Shown: in pieces, positions 1 through 5,194 of the stretch | Layout of the letters: every line of letters begins with the position of its first letter | How positions within the stretch are numbered: position 1 is the first letter of the stretch | Origin: JAFGOG01 sp034429215 | GTDB taxonomy: Bacteria > Chloroflexota > Anaerolineae > JAAYZQ01 | Direction of reading: 5' to 3' | DNA: 8,888 nt | Assembly (NCBI GenBank): GCA_034429215.1 | Contig: DAOUGI010000082.1 | Coordinates: forward strand, 1-8,888 | The notes under the pieces: model-generated | What the model saw: the letters and a program-made list of their open reading frames with translations, nothing else | The model's database searches: none | What the model was told of the DNA's origin: nothing | Program-made: the position numbers and the translations under genes

Positions 1-890
1 CCCGACCGTGTCAGGGTAGGATCGGCGACTCGAATCGCCCCCAGCCCAACCAGCACCTCGCGCAGGTGGACGGAGATCAGGCCGGGCAGCACCAGGAAGG
101 CCGGCAGCAGGTACAGGTAGACAACCCATGCATTTCCATAGTTCATCAACCCCTGCCAGCTACCCGGCCCGATCAGGGCGGCCATCGGATCAAAACCGGT
201 GACGAAAAGCCCGGGCCGGCTTCTCGCCAGCCCCACCCCTGCCATCGCCACACCCAAAAGCGCCACCGGCAGCACAACCACGGTCAGCCACGACGCCCGG
301 CGGCACAGCACCGCTTTGAGCAAGGACGGGGAAACCCCGGCCCCATCTGAGCGCTGATAGGCCTCGGGGTCGAGCAGCATGCACCAGCGCAGCCAAAAGC
401 CTGGCAGCCGCGTCAAGAGCAGCCCAAACAGCAGTATCAACACCGGGCCGATCCACAGCACCCCGGCCACATACATCGCCAGGACCAGGATAAAGAGCTG
501 CGTCGGCCAGCGCTCGTGCCCGGTCGGCGCCGGAAAACGGCCGGTGCGCGCCCAAACCCACATCGCTCCCAGCACGAGAGCCAGGTCGCGGATAACCATA
601 GGCCACACCAGCCAGGCCGGCAGGCGCTGCTCGGCGGCCAGCACGACAAACACCAACCCATAGATCGCCTTGGAAACCAGTGTATCGGCCGCAATCCAGG
701 ACTGGGGCTGCTCACCAAGCCGCCGGGCCAGGAAAGCACCCAGCAGGTCGAGCGCCAGGTTGGCAAGCAGCACAGCGGAGTACAGCCAGCCCCGCTGATC
801 GGCGTCGAGCGCGCGCCACAGTCCGACCGCGATGGCCGCGATCAACAACCGCGCGAGCAGGTTGACCAGTGCAAAGCGTTTAGCGATCAT
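1..890 (-). CDS. Degenerate CDP-alcohol phosphatidyltransferase-like membrane protein (C-terminus beyond the left edge)
   Basis: The frame opens at the ATG at 890-888 and stays open to the window edge (296 codons seen, no stop). The protein is very hydrophobic, with about seven likely membrane segments (roughly residues 8-24, 35-51, 75-88, 91-108, 131-157, 195-215, 250-275). Residues 48-73 follow the CDP-alcohol phosphatidyltransferase signature D-x2-D-G-x2-A-R-x8-G-x3-D-x3-D with exact spacing, but only D48, A55, R56 and D69 are kept; G51, A52, W65 and S73 replace D, G, G and D. The following LPAWLVWPMVIRDL also resembles the PgsA-type region after the motif. Family enzymes make phospholipid head groups at the cytoplasmic membrane and need the acidic residues for metal, so this copy is probably inactive or changed. 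It is also longer than the usual 180-220 residues. It starts 9 bases after the DDAH stop with a weak GAGG site and is probably the last gene of that operon. The family assignment rests on the motif only. Confidence 0.6.
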   Translation of the reverse strand, partial: MIAKRFALVNLLARLLIAAIAVGLWRALDADQRGWLYSAVLLANLALDLLGAFLARRLGEQPQSWIAADTLVSKAIYGLVFVVLAAEQRLPAWLVWPMVIRDLALVLGAMWVWARTGRFPAPTGHERWPTQLFILVLAMYVAGVLWIGPVLILLFGLLLTRLPGFWLRWCMLLDPEAYQRSDGAGVSPSLLKAVLCRRASWLTVVVLPVALLGVAMAGVGLARSRPGLFVTGFDPMAALIGPGSWQGLMNYGNAWVVYLYLLPAFLVLPGLISVHLREVLVGLGAIRVADPTLTRS

Positions 891-899
891 AAAGCCTCA

Positions 900-1688
900 T
901 CATTTATAGGGTATTGAGAAAATCAGGCTGCAGCAGGTCACGGCGCCCTCTGCTTTGGCCAGCTCGGAAACGTCGACGGTCTGAACGGCGATGCCCTCAG
1001 CCTCCAGGCGCAGGCGCGTGCGCGGATAGGCCTCCGGATAGATAATCGACCCACCCACCGGCAGCGCGTTGGCTCCATACGGCTCCGCTGGATCGACGTC
1101 TATCAACTTGAGCTCGCGAAAGATACGGCCGTCCACCCAATCCCGGTTTATAAGCAAGGTATCCCCGGCTACCTGAGTGACCGCCGATTTCAGGTGCAGG
1201 CAGCCGGCCACGGGCACTCCCTCCACCCGGTAGCCCAACGGAGCGGCCAGCCGGCGCACCTGCTCGACGCCCGCCTGGTTGCTCCGCCCGGACAAGCCGA
1301 TATAGATCGCGCGGCCGGCGCACAGCACATCGCCGCCGTCCAAAGTGCCCGGCGGTTGGATGAAGGCCAATCGGCGGAACGGTTCGAGCGTCCGCGCCAC
1401 CGGCTCTAGCTCGGGCCGCCGGGAAGCGGCCCCCGGCCGGGTGATGATCGCCAGATCGTCGAGCACGACTGCGGTGTCCTCGACAAAAACCGAATCGGGC
1501 AGATCCGGCTCGGCGGGCAGGCGGTGCAGCTCGCACCCCAGGCCGGCCAGGCAGGCCTCATATCGGCCGTGCTGGGCCCGGGCGAGATCGACGTCGATCG
1601 GCCGGCGCTCCAGGTGGGTCAGCTCGCACTGGCCGATCTTGGGGCTGACCGCGCGCGTTATCGCTACGAGCCTCGTTGTCACCACCAT
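900..1688 (-). CDS. ddaH: N(G),N(G)-dimethylarginine dimethylaminohydrolase (dimethylargininase, DDAH)
   Basis: This 262-residue protein matches the usual length of bacterial DDAH (about 255). The enzyme hydrolyses asymmetric dimethyl- or monomethylarginine to citrulline and a methylamine in the cytoplasm, using a pentein fold with a Cys-His-acid centre. Visible family blocks in order: FVEDTAVV (E70, D71), ITRPGA with following SRR, TLDGGDVL (115-122), IGLSGRSNQAG (130-140), HLKSAVT (catalytic-type H165) and TCCSLIF (nucleophile Cys, probably C252). These blocks closely resemble the human DDAH sequence as I remember it. The start chosen is ATG 1688-1686, which gives the normal N-terminus and lies one base after the stop of the upstream Fe-S gene. 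The frame is open back to 1799, but that stretch lies inside the ferredoxin gene. There is no clear Shine-Dalgarno, so translation is probably coupled. Arginine deiminase or another amidinotransferase-fold enzyme is the alternative, but the TCCS and HLKS motifs favour DDAH. Confidence 0.9.
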   Translation of the reverse strand: MVVTTRLVAITRAVSPKIGQCELTHLERRPIDVDLARAQHGRYEACLAGLGCELHRLPAEPDLPDSVFVEDTAVVLDDLAIITRPGAASRRPELEPVARTLEPFRRLAFIQPPGTLDGGDVLCAGRAIYIGLSGRSNQAGVEQVRRLAAPLGYRVEGVPVAGCLHLKSAVTQVAGDTLLINRDWVDGRIFRELKLIDVDPAEPYGANALPVGGSIIYPEAYPRTRLRLEAEGIAVQTVDVSELAKAEGAVTCCSLIFSIPYK

Positions 1689-1689
1689 A

Positions 1690-2226
1690 TCACCGCATGT
1701 CGATGCATTCTTCGGGGCACACCACCACGCACAGCCCACAGCCGTAACACAGCGCCGCATCCAGGGCCAGCTTGCCGGCGGCCATCGTCCGCGCTCCAAA
1801 GTAACATACCTCTACACAAACTCCGCAACCGGTGCAGAGGTTCAGATCGGTCACGGCGGCCAGCTCGCCCTTGTCGCAGCGCTCGGTGGGGTCGAGAAAG
1901 TAGCCACAGCAATCGTCGCAGCAGAAGCAGATGCCGTTGGTGGCGGTCCGGGCCTCGTCGCGCCACGGCCGGGCGACCAGGTGCTTGGTCCGTGCCTCGG
2001 CGAGGATCGCCTCGGCGTCGGCCCGGCCTATCTCGTGCTTGGCCGGGCCGCTGCCCGGATCGTCGGGGGCAAAGATCAGGCAGACGTCGATCCGCGACCG
2101 GGCGCACCGCCCTCGACTCTCGCGGCAGCCGCAGTTGGACACCCAGAACCGGCTGCGCTCGGCGATCAGCTCGGCGGCCCGCTCGTGGGTGCAAACGTAA
2201 TGCATGGCCAGGTCGGTATCGTTCAT
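1690..2226 (-). CDS. Cysteine-rich 4Fe-4S dicluster ferredoxin-like protein
   Basis: This is a 178-residue soluble protein with three cysteine-rich zones. The C-terminus carries two classical 4Fe-4S motifs: C131-x2-C134-x2-C137-x3-C141 and C160-x2-C163-x2-C166-x3-C170-P. Upstream is C100-x-C102-C103-x2-C106-C107, and the N-terminal part has C32-x-C34-R with C41 and C49. This order (CxCR region, an R-x-D-A-E-A-x2-L-x2-A helix, a CxCC-x2-CC patch, then a dicluster) matches a family of conserved 4Fe-4S proteins common in anaerobes whose physiological partner is, as far as I know, not settled. An electron-carrier or sensor role is inferred. The start at ATG 2226-2224 is fixed by a good AAGGAG site. 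It is the first gene of the minus-strand operon and is followed after one base by DDAH. No redox enzyme is visible next to it, so its partner must be elsewhere. Confidence 0.85.
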   Translation of the reverse strand: MNDTDLAMHYVCTHERAAELIAERSRFWVSNCGCRESRGRCARSRIDVCLIFAPDDPGSGPAKHEIGRADAEAILAEARTKHLVARPWRDEARTATNGICFCCDDCCGYFLDPTERCDKGELAAVTDLNLCTGCGVCVEVCYFGARTMAAGKLALDAALCYGCGLCVVVCPEECIDMR

Positions 2227-2233
2227 GTTTGCT

Positions 2234-2239
2234 CTCCTT
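2234..2239 (-). promoter_or_regulatory. Ribosome binding site of the Fe-S protein gene
   Basis: On the minus strand AAGGAG lies 7 bases before the ATG at 2226. It fixes the start of the first operon gene against a longer frame, also on the minus strand, that opens at 2299. Confidence 0.75.
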
Positions 2240-2278
2240 CTCTACCGGATTCGTCACTCGGAGTGAAAGGACCCATCC

Positions 2279-2306
2279 ATTATAGCACGGCTCGCACAAA
2301 CCACAA
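2279..2306 (-). promoter_or_regulatory. Sigma70-type promoter of the Fe-S/DDAH/membrane protein operon
   Basis: On the minus strand a perfect TATAAT (2284-2279) is preceded directly by TGC, making an extended -10. A poor -35, TTGTGG (2306-2301), lies 16 bases upstream. Transcription would start near 2272, giving a leader of about 45 bases to the ATG at 2226. The weak -35 together with an extended -10 and an overlapping palindrome fits a regulated promoter. Confidence 0.65.
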
Positions 2307-2312
2307 GTTTGT
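2296..2312. repeat. Small palindrome, candidate operator
   Basis: ACAAAC (2296-2301) and GTTTGT (2307-2312) form perfect 6-base arms around a 5-base spacer. The element covers the -35 of the minus-strand promoter and lies about 40 bases upstream of the plus-strand -35, so a dimeric regulator bound here could act on both. The short arms also allow coincidence. Confidence 0.35.
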
Positions 2313-2351
2313 CACGCATTTCCTGTCCACGGCTGGCTTTTTTGCCCCCAC

Positions 2352-2380
2352 TTGACAGAGAGGCATAAACCGGGTATATT
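2352..2380 (+). promoter_or_regulatory. Near-consensus sigma70 promoter for the secreted protein gene
   Basis: TTGACA (2352-2357) and TATATT (2375-2380) are separated by exactly 17 bases. The predicted transcription start is near 2387, with a leader of about 42 bases. It points away from the minus-strand operon, so the 202-base gap is a divergent control region. Confidence 0.75.
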
Positions 2381-2415
2381 GGTGCTGTCGCAGCTCGCTC
2401 TTTGCCCACCGTTTC

Positions 2416-2426
2416 AGGAGGAGGAG
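2416..2426 (+). promoter_or_regulatory. Ribosome binding site deciding the start at 2429
   Basis: AGGAGGAGGAG ends 2 bases before the ATG at 2429, so its central AGGAG sits at normal spacing. It rules out the in-frame TTG at 2402, which lies upstream of this site and has no ribosome binding site of its own. Confidence 0.8.
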
Positions 2427-2428
2427 AT

Positions 2429-3478
2429 ATGAAGACAGGGCGCAGAATTGTATCGCGGTTGCGGGTGACGGCGGTGGCCTGCCTGGCGGCGACGCTCATC
2501 GCCACGCTGCCGGTCAGTTGTGGCCAGCCGCCGGCTATCGAGGAAGAGGGTCCTGCTCCGACCACGACGGTTGCCGGCGCAGAGGTTGCCATGACAGCCA
2601 CAACGCCTCCCAGCGAAGAGGTTGCTACTCCCCCACCGCCAAAAGAGGTTGCTGCTCCTGCCCCATCGCCCGAAGAGGCTGCTACGGCAGTCCCACCGCC
2701 CACCGCCGCGCCGCCCCCGCCCAGTGGGGGGGCGATCATCGCCGATCACACCTCGACCGATCTGAGCCAAATCCCGGCCGAGTGGCTGGAAAGGGCCAAA
2801 GACACGGTGATCTGGGCCTATGGCTCTACCTCGCACGGCACACAGGTGTGGACCGGCGCCGATTATTTGAGCGAGCAGGTGGACCCGCAGGCCTATCGCT
2901 TCTGCAAAGAATGGCGGACGCCGCCGGGGCAGGGCAACCCGCCCTGCCTGCGGATGGGCTACGACGACGGGTGGTCGTGGGACCCGGGCGCGTTCCTGGA
3001 CATGGCGCGGCAGCTGCTCGCCGAGGCGCCGCAGGCGACCGCCTTTATGTGGTCGTGGTGCGGCGAGCTGGCCGACGAGGCCACGCCGGTGGAGCGCTAC
3101 CTGGAGATGATGGCCCGGCTCGAAGGTGAGTATCCGGGGGTGCGCTTTGTGTACATGACCGGCCACACCGAGGAGGGCAGCGATACCCTGGCTCGCAACA
3201 ACGAGCGGATCCGGCAGTGGGTCCGCGAGCGGGAGGGCGTGCTGTACGATTTCGCCGACATCGAGAGCTGCGATCCGGCCGGGACCTGCTACGCCGACCC
3301 GGACGATAGCTGCAATTGGTGCCAGGGCTGGTGTGACGAGCACCCGGACGAGTGCGTGAGCCTGCCGGAATATGACGGCGGCTGCGCCCACTCGCACGGC
3401 TTTAACTGCCGGCTGAAGGGCCAGGCGCTGTGGTGGCTCTCGGCCCGACTGGCCGGGTGGAATGGGACCACACAATAA
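2429..3478 (+). CDS. Secreted, possibly lipid-anchored SGNH-hydrolase-like protein with proline-rich linker
   Basis: This 349-residue protein begins with a basic N-terminus (KTGRRIVSRLR), a hydrophobic core (residues 13-27) and LPVS-C31, so it is exported. C31 could be lipidated, but Pro at -3 departs from the lipobox, so ordinary signal-peptidase cleavage is possible. Residues 36-98 form a low-complexity Pro/Glu/Thr/Ala linker. The domain from about residue 106 to 349 starts with STDLSQIPAEWLERAK and AYGSTSHGTQ (131-139), which I associate with a conserved family of secreted proteins of unknown role. It ends with C-A-H321-S-H and K-G-Q-A-x-W-W-L-x-A-R-L-A-G-W. A Ser in the early TSHG motif and a His near the C-terminus would suit an SGNH/GDSL-type hydrolase, but the catalytic set is inferred. 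Many cysteines, dense at 287-327, suggest disulfides and an extracytoplasmic location. It has its own promoter and appears monocistronic. Substrate unknown. Confidence 0.75.
   Translation: MKTGRRIVSRLRVTAVACLAATLIATLPVSCGQPPAIEEEGPAPTTTVAGAEVAMTATTPPSEEVATPPPPKEVAAPAPSPEEAATAVPPPTAAPPPPSGGAIIADHTSTDLSQIPAEWLERAKDTVIWAYGSTSHGTQVWTGADYLSEQVDPQAYRFCKEWRTPPGQGNPPCLRMGYDDGWSWDPGAFLDMARQLLAEAPQATAFMWSWCGELADEATPVERYLEMMARLEGEYPGVRFVYMTGHTEEGSDTLARNNERIRQWVREREGVLYDFADIESCDPAGTCYADPDDSCNWCQGWCDEHPDECVSLPEYDGGCAHSHGFNCRLKGQALWWLSARLAGWNGTTQ
2606..2722 (+). repeat. Imperfect repeats coding the proline-rich linker
   Basis: Residues 60-98 of the secreted protein are built from loose repeats of a unit like (S/P/K)-E-(E)-V/A-A-A/T followed by a proline run, reflected in repeated gaagaggttgct-type DNA. 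It is a disordered spacer between anchor and enzyme domain and is probably variable in length between strains. It is followed at 2726-2732 by a run of seven G. Confidence 0.55.
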
Positions 3479-3534
3479 GGCAGTCGGAGGACCAGATCCT
3501 AATCAAAAAAACGGTCGCGGCCGCTGCTCCTGCC

Positions 3535-3570
3535 CCCTCGCCCCAGAGGGGAGAGGGTTGGGGTGAGGGG
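3535..3570 (+). other. GC-rich hairpin overlapping a G-quadruplex motif
   Basis: CCCTC-g-CCCC (3535-3544) pairs with GGGG-a-GAGGG (3548-3557) across an AGA loop, with one internal mismatch. The right arm continues into a G-rich run with four G tracts at 3548-3551, 3555-3557, 3560-3563 and 3567-3570, separated by loops of 3, 2 and 3 bases: a canonical quadruplex motif on the plus strand. It lies 57 bases after the stop of the secreted protein. No T-tract follows, so it is not a textbook intrinsic terminator, though it could slow polymerase. The sequence style resembles dispersed intergenic repeats of GC-rich bacteria. Confidence 0.5.
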
Positions 3571-3641
3571 TGAATGCCACCTTGCAGGCACTTGCCCAGA
3601 AAGCTGCAACCCACACCCACACTACAGTTGCCGGCCCAAAG

Positions 3642-3671
3642 TGGACACCTGGCCGCCTGCCATGATATAAT
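3642..3671 (+). promoter_or_regulatory. Sigma70-type promoter with extended -10 for the M29 aminopeptidase gene and downstream operon
   Basis: TGGACA (3642-3647, five of six consensus bases) and a perfect TATAAT (3666-3671) are 18 bases apart. TGA immediately before the -10 gives the TGn extension. The predicted start is near 3678, leaving a leader of about 72 bases. No other convincing promoter is visible before the two ATPase genes, so this may drive all three. Confidence 0.65.
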
Positions 3672-3688
3672 AGTCGCCGTACTGTTGG

Positions 3689-3701
3689 GCCGGTTACCGG
3701 C
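3689..3701 (+). other. Leader hairpin before the M29 aminopeptidase gene
   Basis: GCCGG (3689-3693) and CCGGC (3697-3701) form a perfect 5-base stem with a TTA loop, about 11 bases into the predicted transcript. A 9-base inverted copy of TTGGGCCGG (3685-3693) also lies upstream of the promoter at 3631-3639, so promoter and leader are bracketed by related sequence. The function may be mRNA stabilisation or regulation; neither is shown. Confidence 0.4.
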
Positions 3702-3730
3702 AATGATGACATCGTTGACCGCGCCTTTGG

Positions 3731-3744
3731 GGAGGAGATAGGAG
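3731..3744 (+). promoter_or_regulatory. Ribosome binding site of the M29 aminopeptidase gene
   Basis: Two purine-rich sites, GGAGGAG (3731-3737) and GGAG (3741-3744), precede the ATG at 3750. The second is 5 bases away and supports this start. Confidence 0.7.
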
Positions 3745-3749
3745 ATCGT

Positions 3750-5120
3750 ATGTCCAACGCGTCAAGCGATCGCGGCATCCATCCTGGCGCCCGCCAGATC
3801 GTGCGCCGCTGCCTGGGGCTAGAGCCAGGCCAGGACCTGGTCATTTTTCTCGACGAGACAACGCTCGAGGTGGCCATGGCCCTGGCCGAGGCCGCTTACA
3901 GCCTGGGCGTCCATCCGTCGCTGGTGCTGACGCCGGTGTCGTTTCAGCGGCGTATCCCCCGCCAGACCGACCTGAGCCTGCCGGTGCAGGGCCTGGCCCA
4001 CCAGGCGCGCGGCATCCTGATCTGCGTCGCCGCCCTGCCCGACGGGCTGGCATTTCGCGACCGGGTCCTGGAAACGCAGTGGAGCGCCCGCACCCGCGTG
4101 GGGCACATGCCCGGCGCGACGCTCGACATCTTTGACCTGGCCGACGTTGACATGGACCGGCTGACCGCCGACTGCCATGCGGTGGAGCTTGTCCTGGCCC
4201 ACGGCCGCCAGATGGAGCTGATCACGTATAGTCCCGATGGAAAGGCGCACACCCTGACGGCCGACATCGGCGGCTGGGAGCGGCTGCCGGTGGCCAGCGA
4301 CGGGGTAATCTCCGACGGCGCGTGGGGCAACGTCCCCTCGGGCGAGACCTACATCGCCCCGGTCGAGGGCAGCGCCGAAGGGACGGCGGCGATCACCGGA
4401 TCGCTGCCGGGCCGTGTCCTGACGCCCGGCGAGTGCCTGGTGCTGCGCTTTAGCGACGGCCGCCTGGTCAAGGTCGAGCCGGAGGGCAGTCCCGCCGCCC
4501 GCTGGCTGGACGAGCACCAGATCCAGGCGGCCAAGGCCAAGGGCGACCTCAACTGGTCGAACCTGGCCGAGATCGGCATCGGCCTCAATCCAAAGGTGAC
4601 CAACCTGACCGGCGCGATGCTGTTCGACGAAAAGGCCGCCGGCACCGCCCACGTCGCCATTGGCAGCAACACCTTCATGGGCGGCAGGGTAACGTCGGCT
4701 ATCCACTGCGATATGGTCACCCGCAGCCCCATGGTCCGTGTGGACGGCCTGACCGTCGTCGATCGCGGCCAGTTGTCGATCGCCACGCTGGACTGGCAGG
4801 AGAACCACGCCCACGTCCGGCTCGAAGGCAGCCCGCTGGCGACAGCGGCTCAGGTGGCGCGCTCGGGCGTCCAGGCGGCCGTGTCGCCCGACTATCGCCT
4901 GCAGCGGGTTCTCCGTCCCGAGCCCGGCCGTGTGTCGACCTGCCCGGTCGGCGACGATGCCACGGCCTGGTTGGCCAACTCTGTCTACAATCTCCTGCCC
5001 GCCGATAGCGGCTGGTGCGGTCTCGACGCGCTGGCCGGCCGGGCCAAGCTCGACCGCAGGGTGGCGCAGCATGTGCTGCACGTGATGTGGTCGTATGGAT
5101 TGATCAACGTCAGATCCTAG
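3750..5120 (+). CDS. M29-like aminopeptidase (leucyl aminopeptidase/AmpS family) with winged-helix-like C-terminal tail
   Basis: The 456-residue protein carries the family blocks GNVPSGETYIAPVEGSAEG (193-211, metal-ligand type E199), AEIGIGLNPKV (273-283, E274), DEKAAGTAHVAIGSN (293-307, H301) and SAIHCDMV (316-323, H319 and D321). M29 enzymes are cytoplasmic dimetal exopeptidases that remove N-terminal residues from peptides. All five metal-ligand positions appear present. However, the segment between H301 and H319 is short and has no tyrosine, whereas M29 enzymes as I remember them have a longer loop with a functional Tyr; activity or substrate may therefore differ. Residues about 404-454 (WLANSVYNLL, then GLDALAGRAKLDRRVAQHVLHVMWSYGLI) look like a winged helix-turn-helix added after the peptidase domain. 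No signal peptide. It is followed after 74 bases by an ATPase gene, and probably shares its transcript. The alternative is a related metalloenzyme of the same fold. Confidence 0.8.
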   Translation: MSNASSDRGIHPGARQIVRRCLGLEPGQDLVIFLDETTLEVAMALAEAAYSLGVHPSLVLTPVSFQRRIPRQTDLSLPVQGLAHQARGILICVAALPDGLAFRDRVLETQWSARTRVGHMPGATLDIFDLADVDMDRLTADCHAVELVLAHGRQMELITYSPDGKAHTLTADIGGWERLPVASDGVISDGAWGNVPSGETYIAPVEGSAEGTAAITGSLPGRVLTPGECLVLRFSDGRLVKVEPEGSPAARWLDEHQIQAAKAKGDLNWSNLAEIGIGLNPKVTNLTGAMLFDEKAAGTAHVAIGSNTFMGGRVTSAIHCDMVTRSPMVRVDGLTVVDRGQLSIATLDWQENHAHVRLEGSPLATAAQVARSGVQAAVSPDYRLQRVLRPEPGRVSTCPVGDDATAWLANSVYNLLPADSGWCGLDALAGRAKLDRRVAQHVLHVMWSYGLINVRS

Positions 5121-5179
5121 ACCCTAAGGGCTTTTATCATTCCGTCGCGAAGCGGAGCGGACCGAAACCCTTAGAGTCT
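5119..5179 (+). other. Long stem-loop between the aminopeptidase and ATPase genes
   Basis: AGACCCTAAGGG (5119-5130) pairs with CCCTTAGAGTCT (5168-5179) over 12 positions with one mismatch. The stem continues inward as TTT (5132-5134) with AAA (5165-5167) past a bulged C, and a small TCCG/CGGA stem (5141-5144 and 5153-5156) lies inside. The left arm includes the last two bases of the aminopeptidase stop codon, and the right arm ends just before the purine-rich site (about 5182-5194) of the next gene. No T-tract follows, so it is more likely a translation or mRNA-processing element, or a palindromic dispersed repeat, than a simple terminator. Confidence 0.6.
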
Positions 5180-5194
5180 TTGAGAGGGAAGAGG

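Noticed and set aside
1689..1799. Upstream extension of DDAH to 1799
   Set aside because: The added 37 residues overlap the C-terminal cluster of the Fe-S gene in another frame and do not resemble a DDAH N-terminus.
1345..2355. 336-codon plus-strand frame across DDAH and the Fe-S gene
   Set aside because: It is antisense to two genes with strong family motifs and cysteine clusters, with no domain of its own.
2414..3475. 353-codon minus-strand frame opposite the secreted protein
   Set aside because: The plus strand has promoter, ribosome binding site, signal peptide and a conserved domain; the antisense product is Arg/Pro-rich low complexity.
3535..3557. Intrinsic terminator for the secreted protein gene
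   Set aside because: The hairpin is strong but is followed by TTGGGG rather than a T-tract; kept only as a structural element.
3703..3741. Twelve-codon upstream frame ending in the ribosome binding site of the aminopeptidase gene
   Set aside because: It has no Shine-Dalgarno site, no regulatory amino-acid run, and could easily arise by chance in a 72-base leader.
3819..5081. Long open frame (420 codons) on the minus strand opposite the aminopeptidase
   Set aside because: It mirrors the codon structure of the GC-rich plus-strand gene, has no recognisable motif or ribosome binding site, and the plus strand shows clear M29 family blocks.
5015..5194. Upstream extension of the STAND ATPase to 5015
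   Set aside because: It would overlap the aminopeptidase by 106 bases and read through the stem-loop; the ATG at 5195 has a purine-rich binding site just before it.
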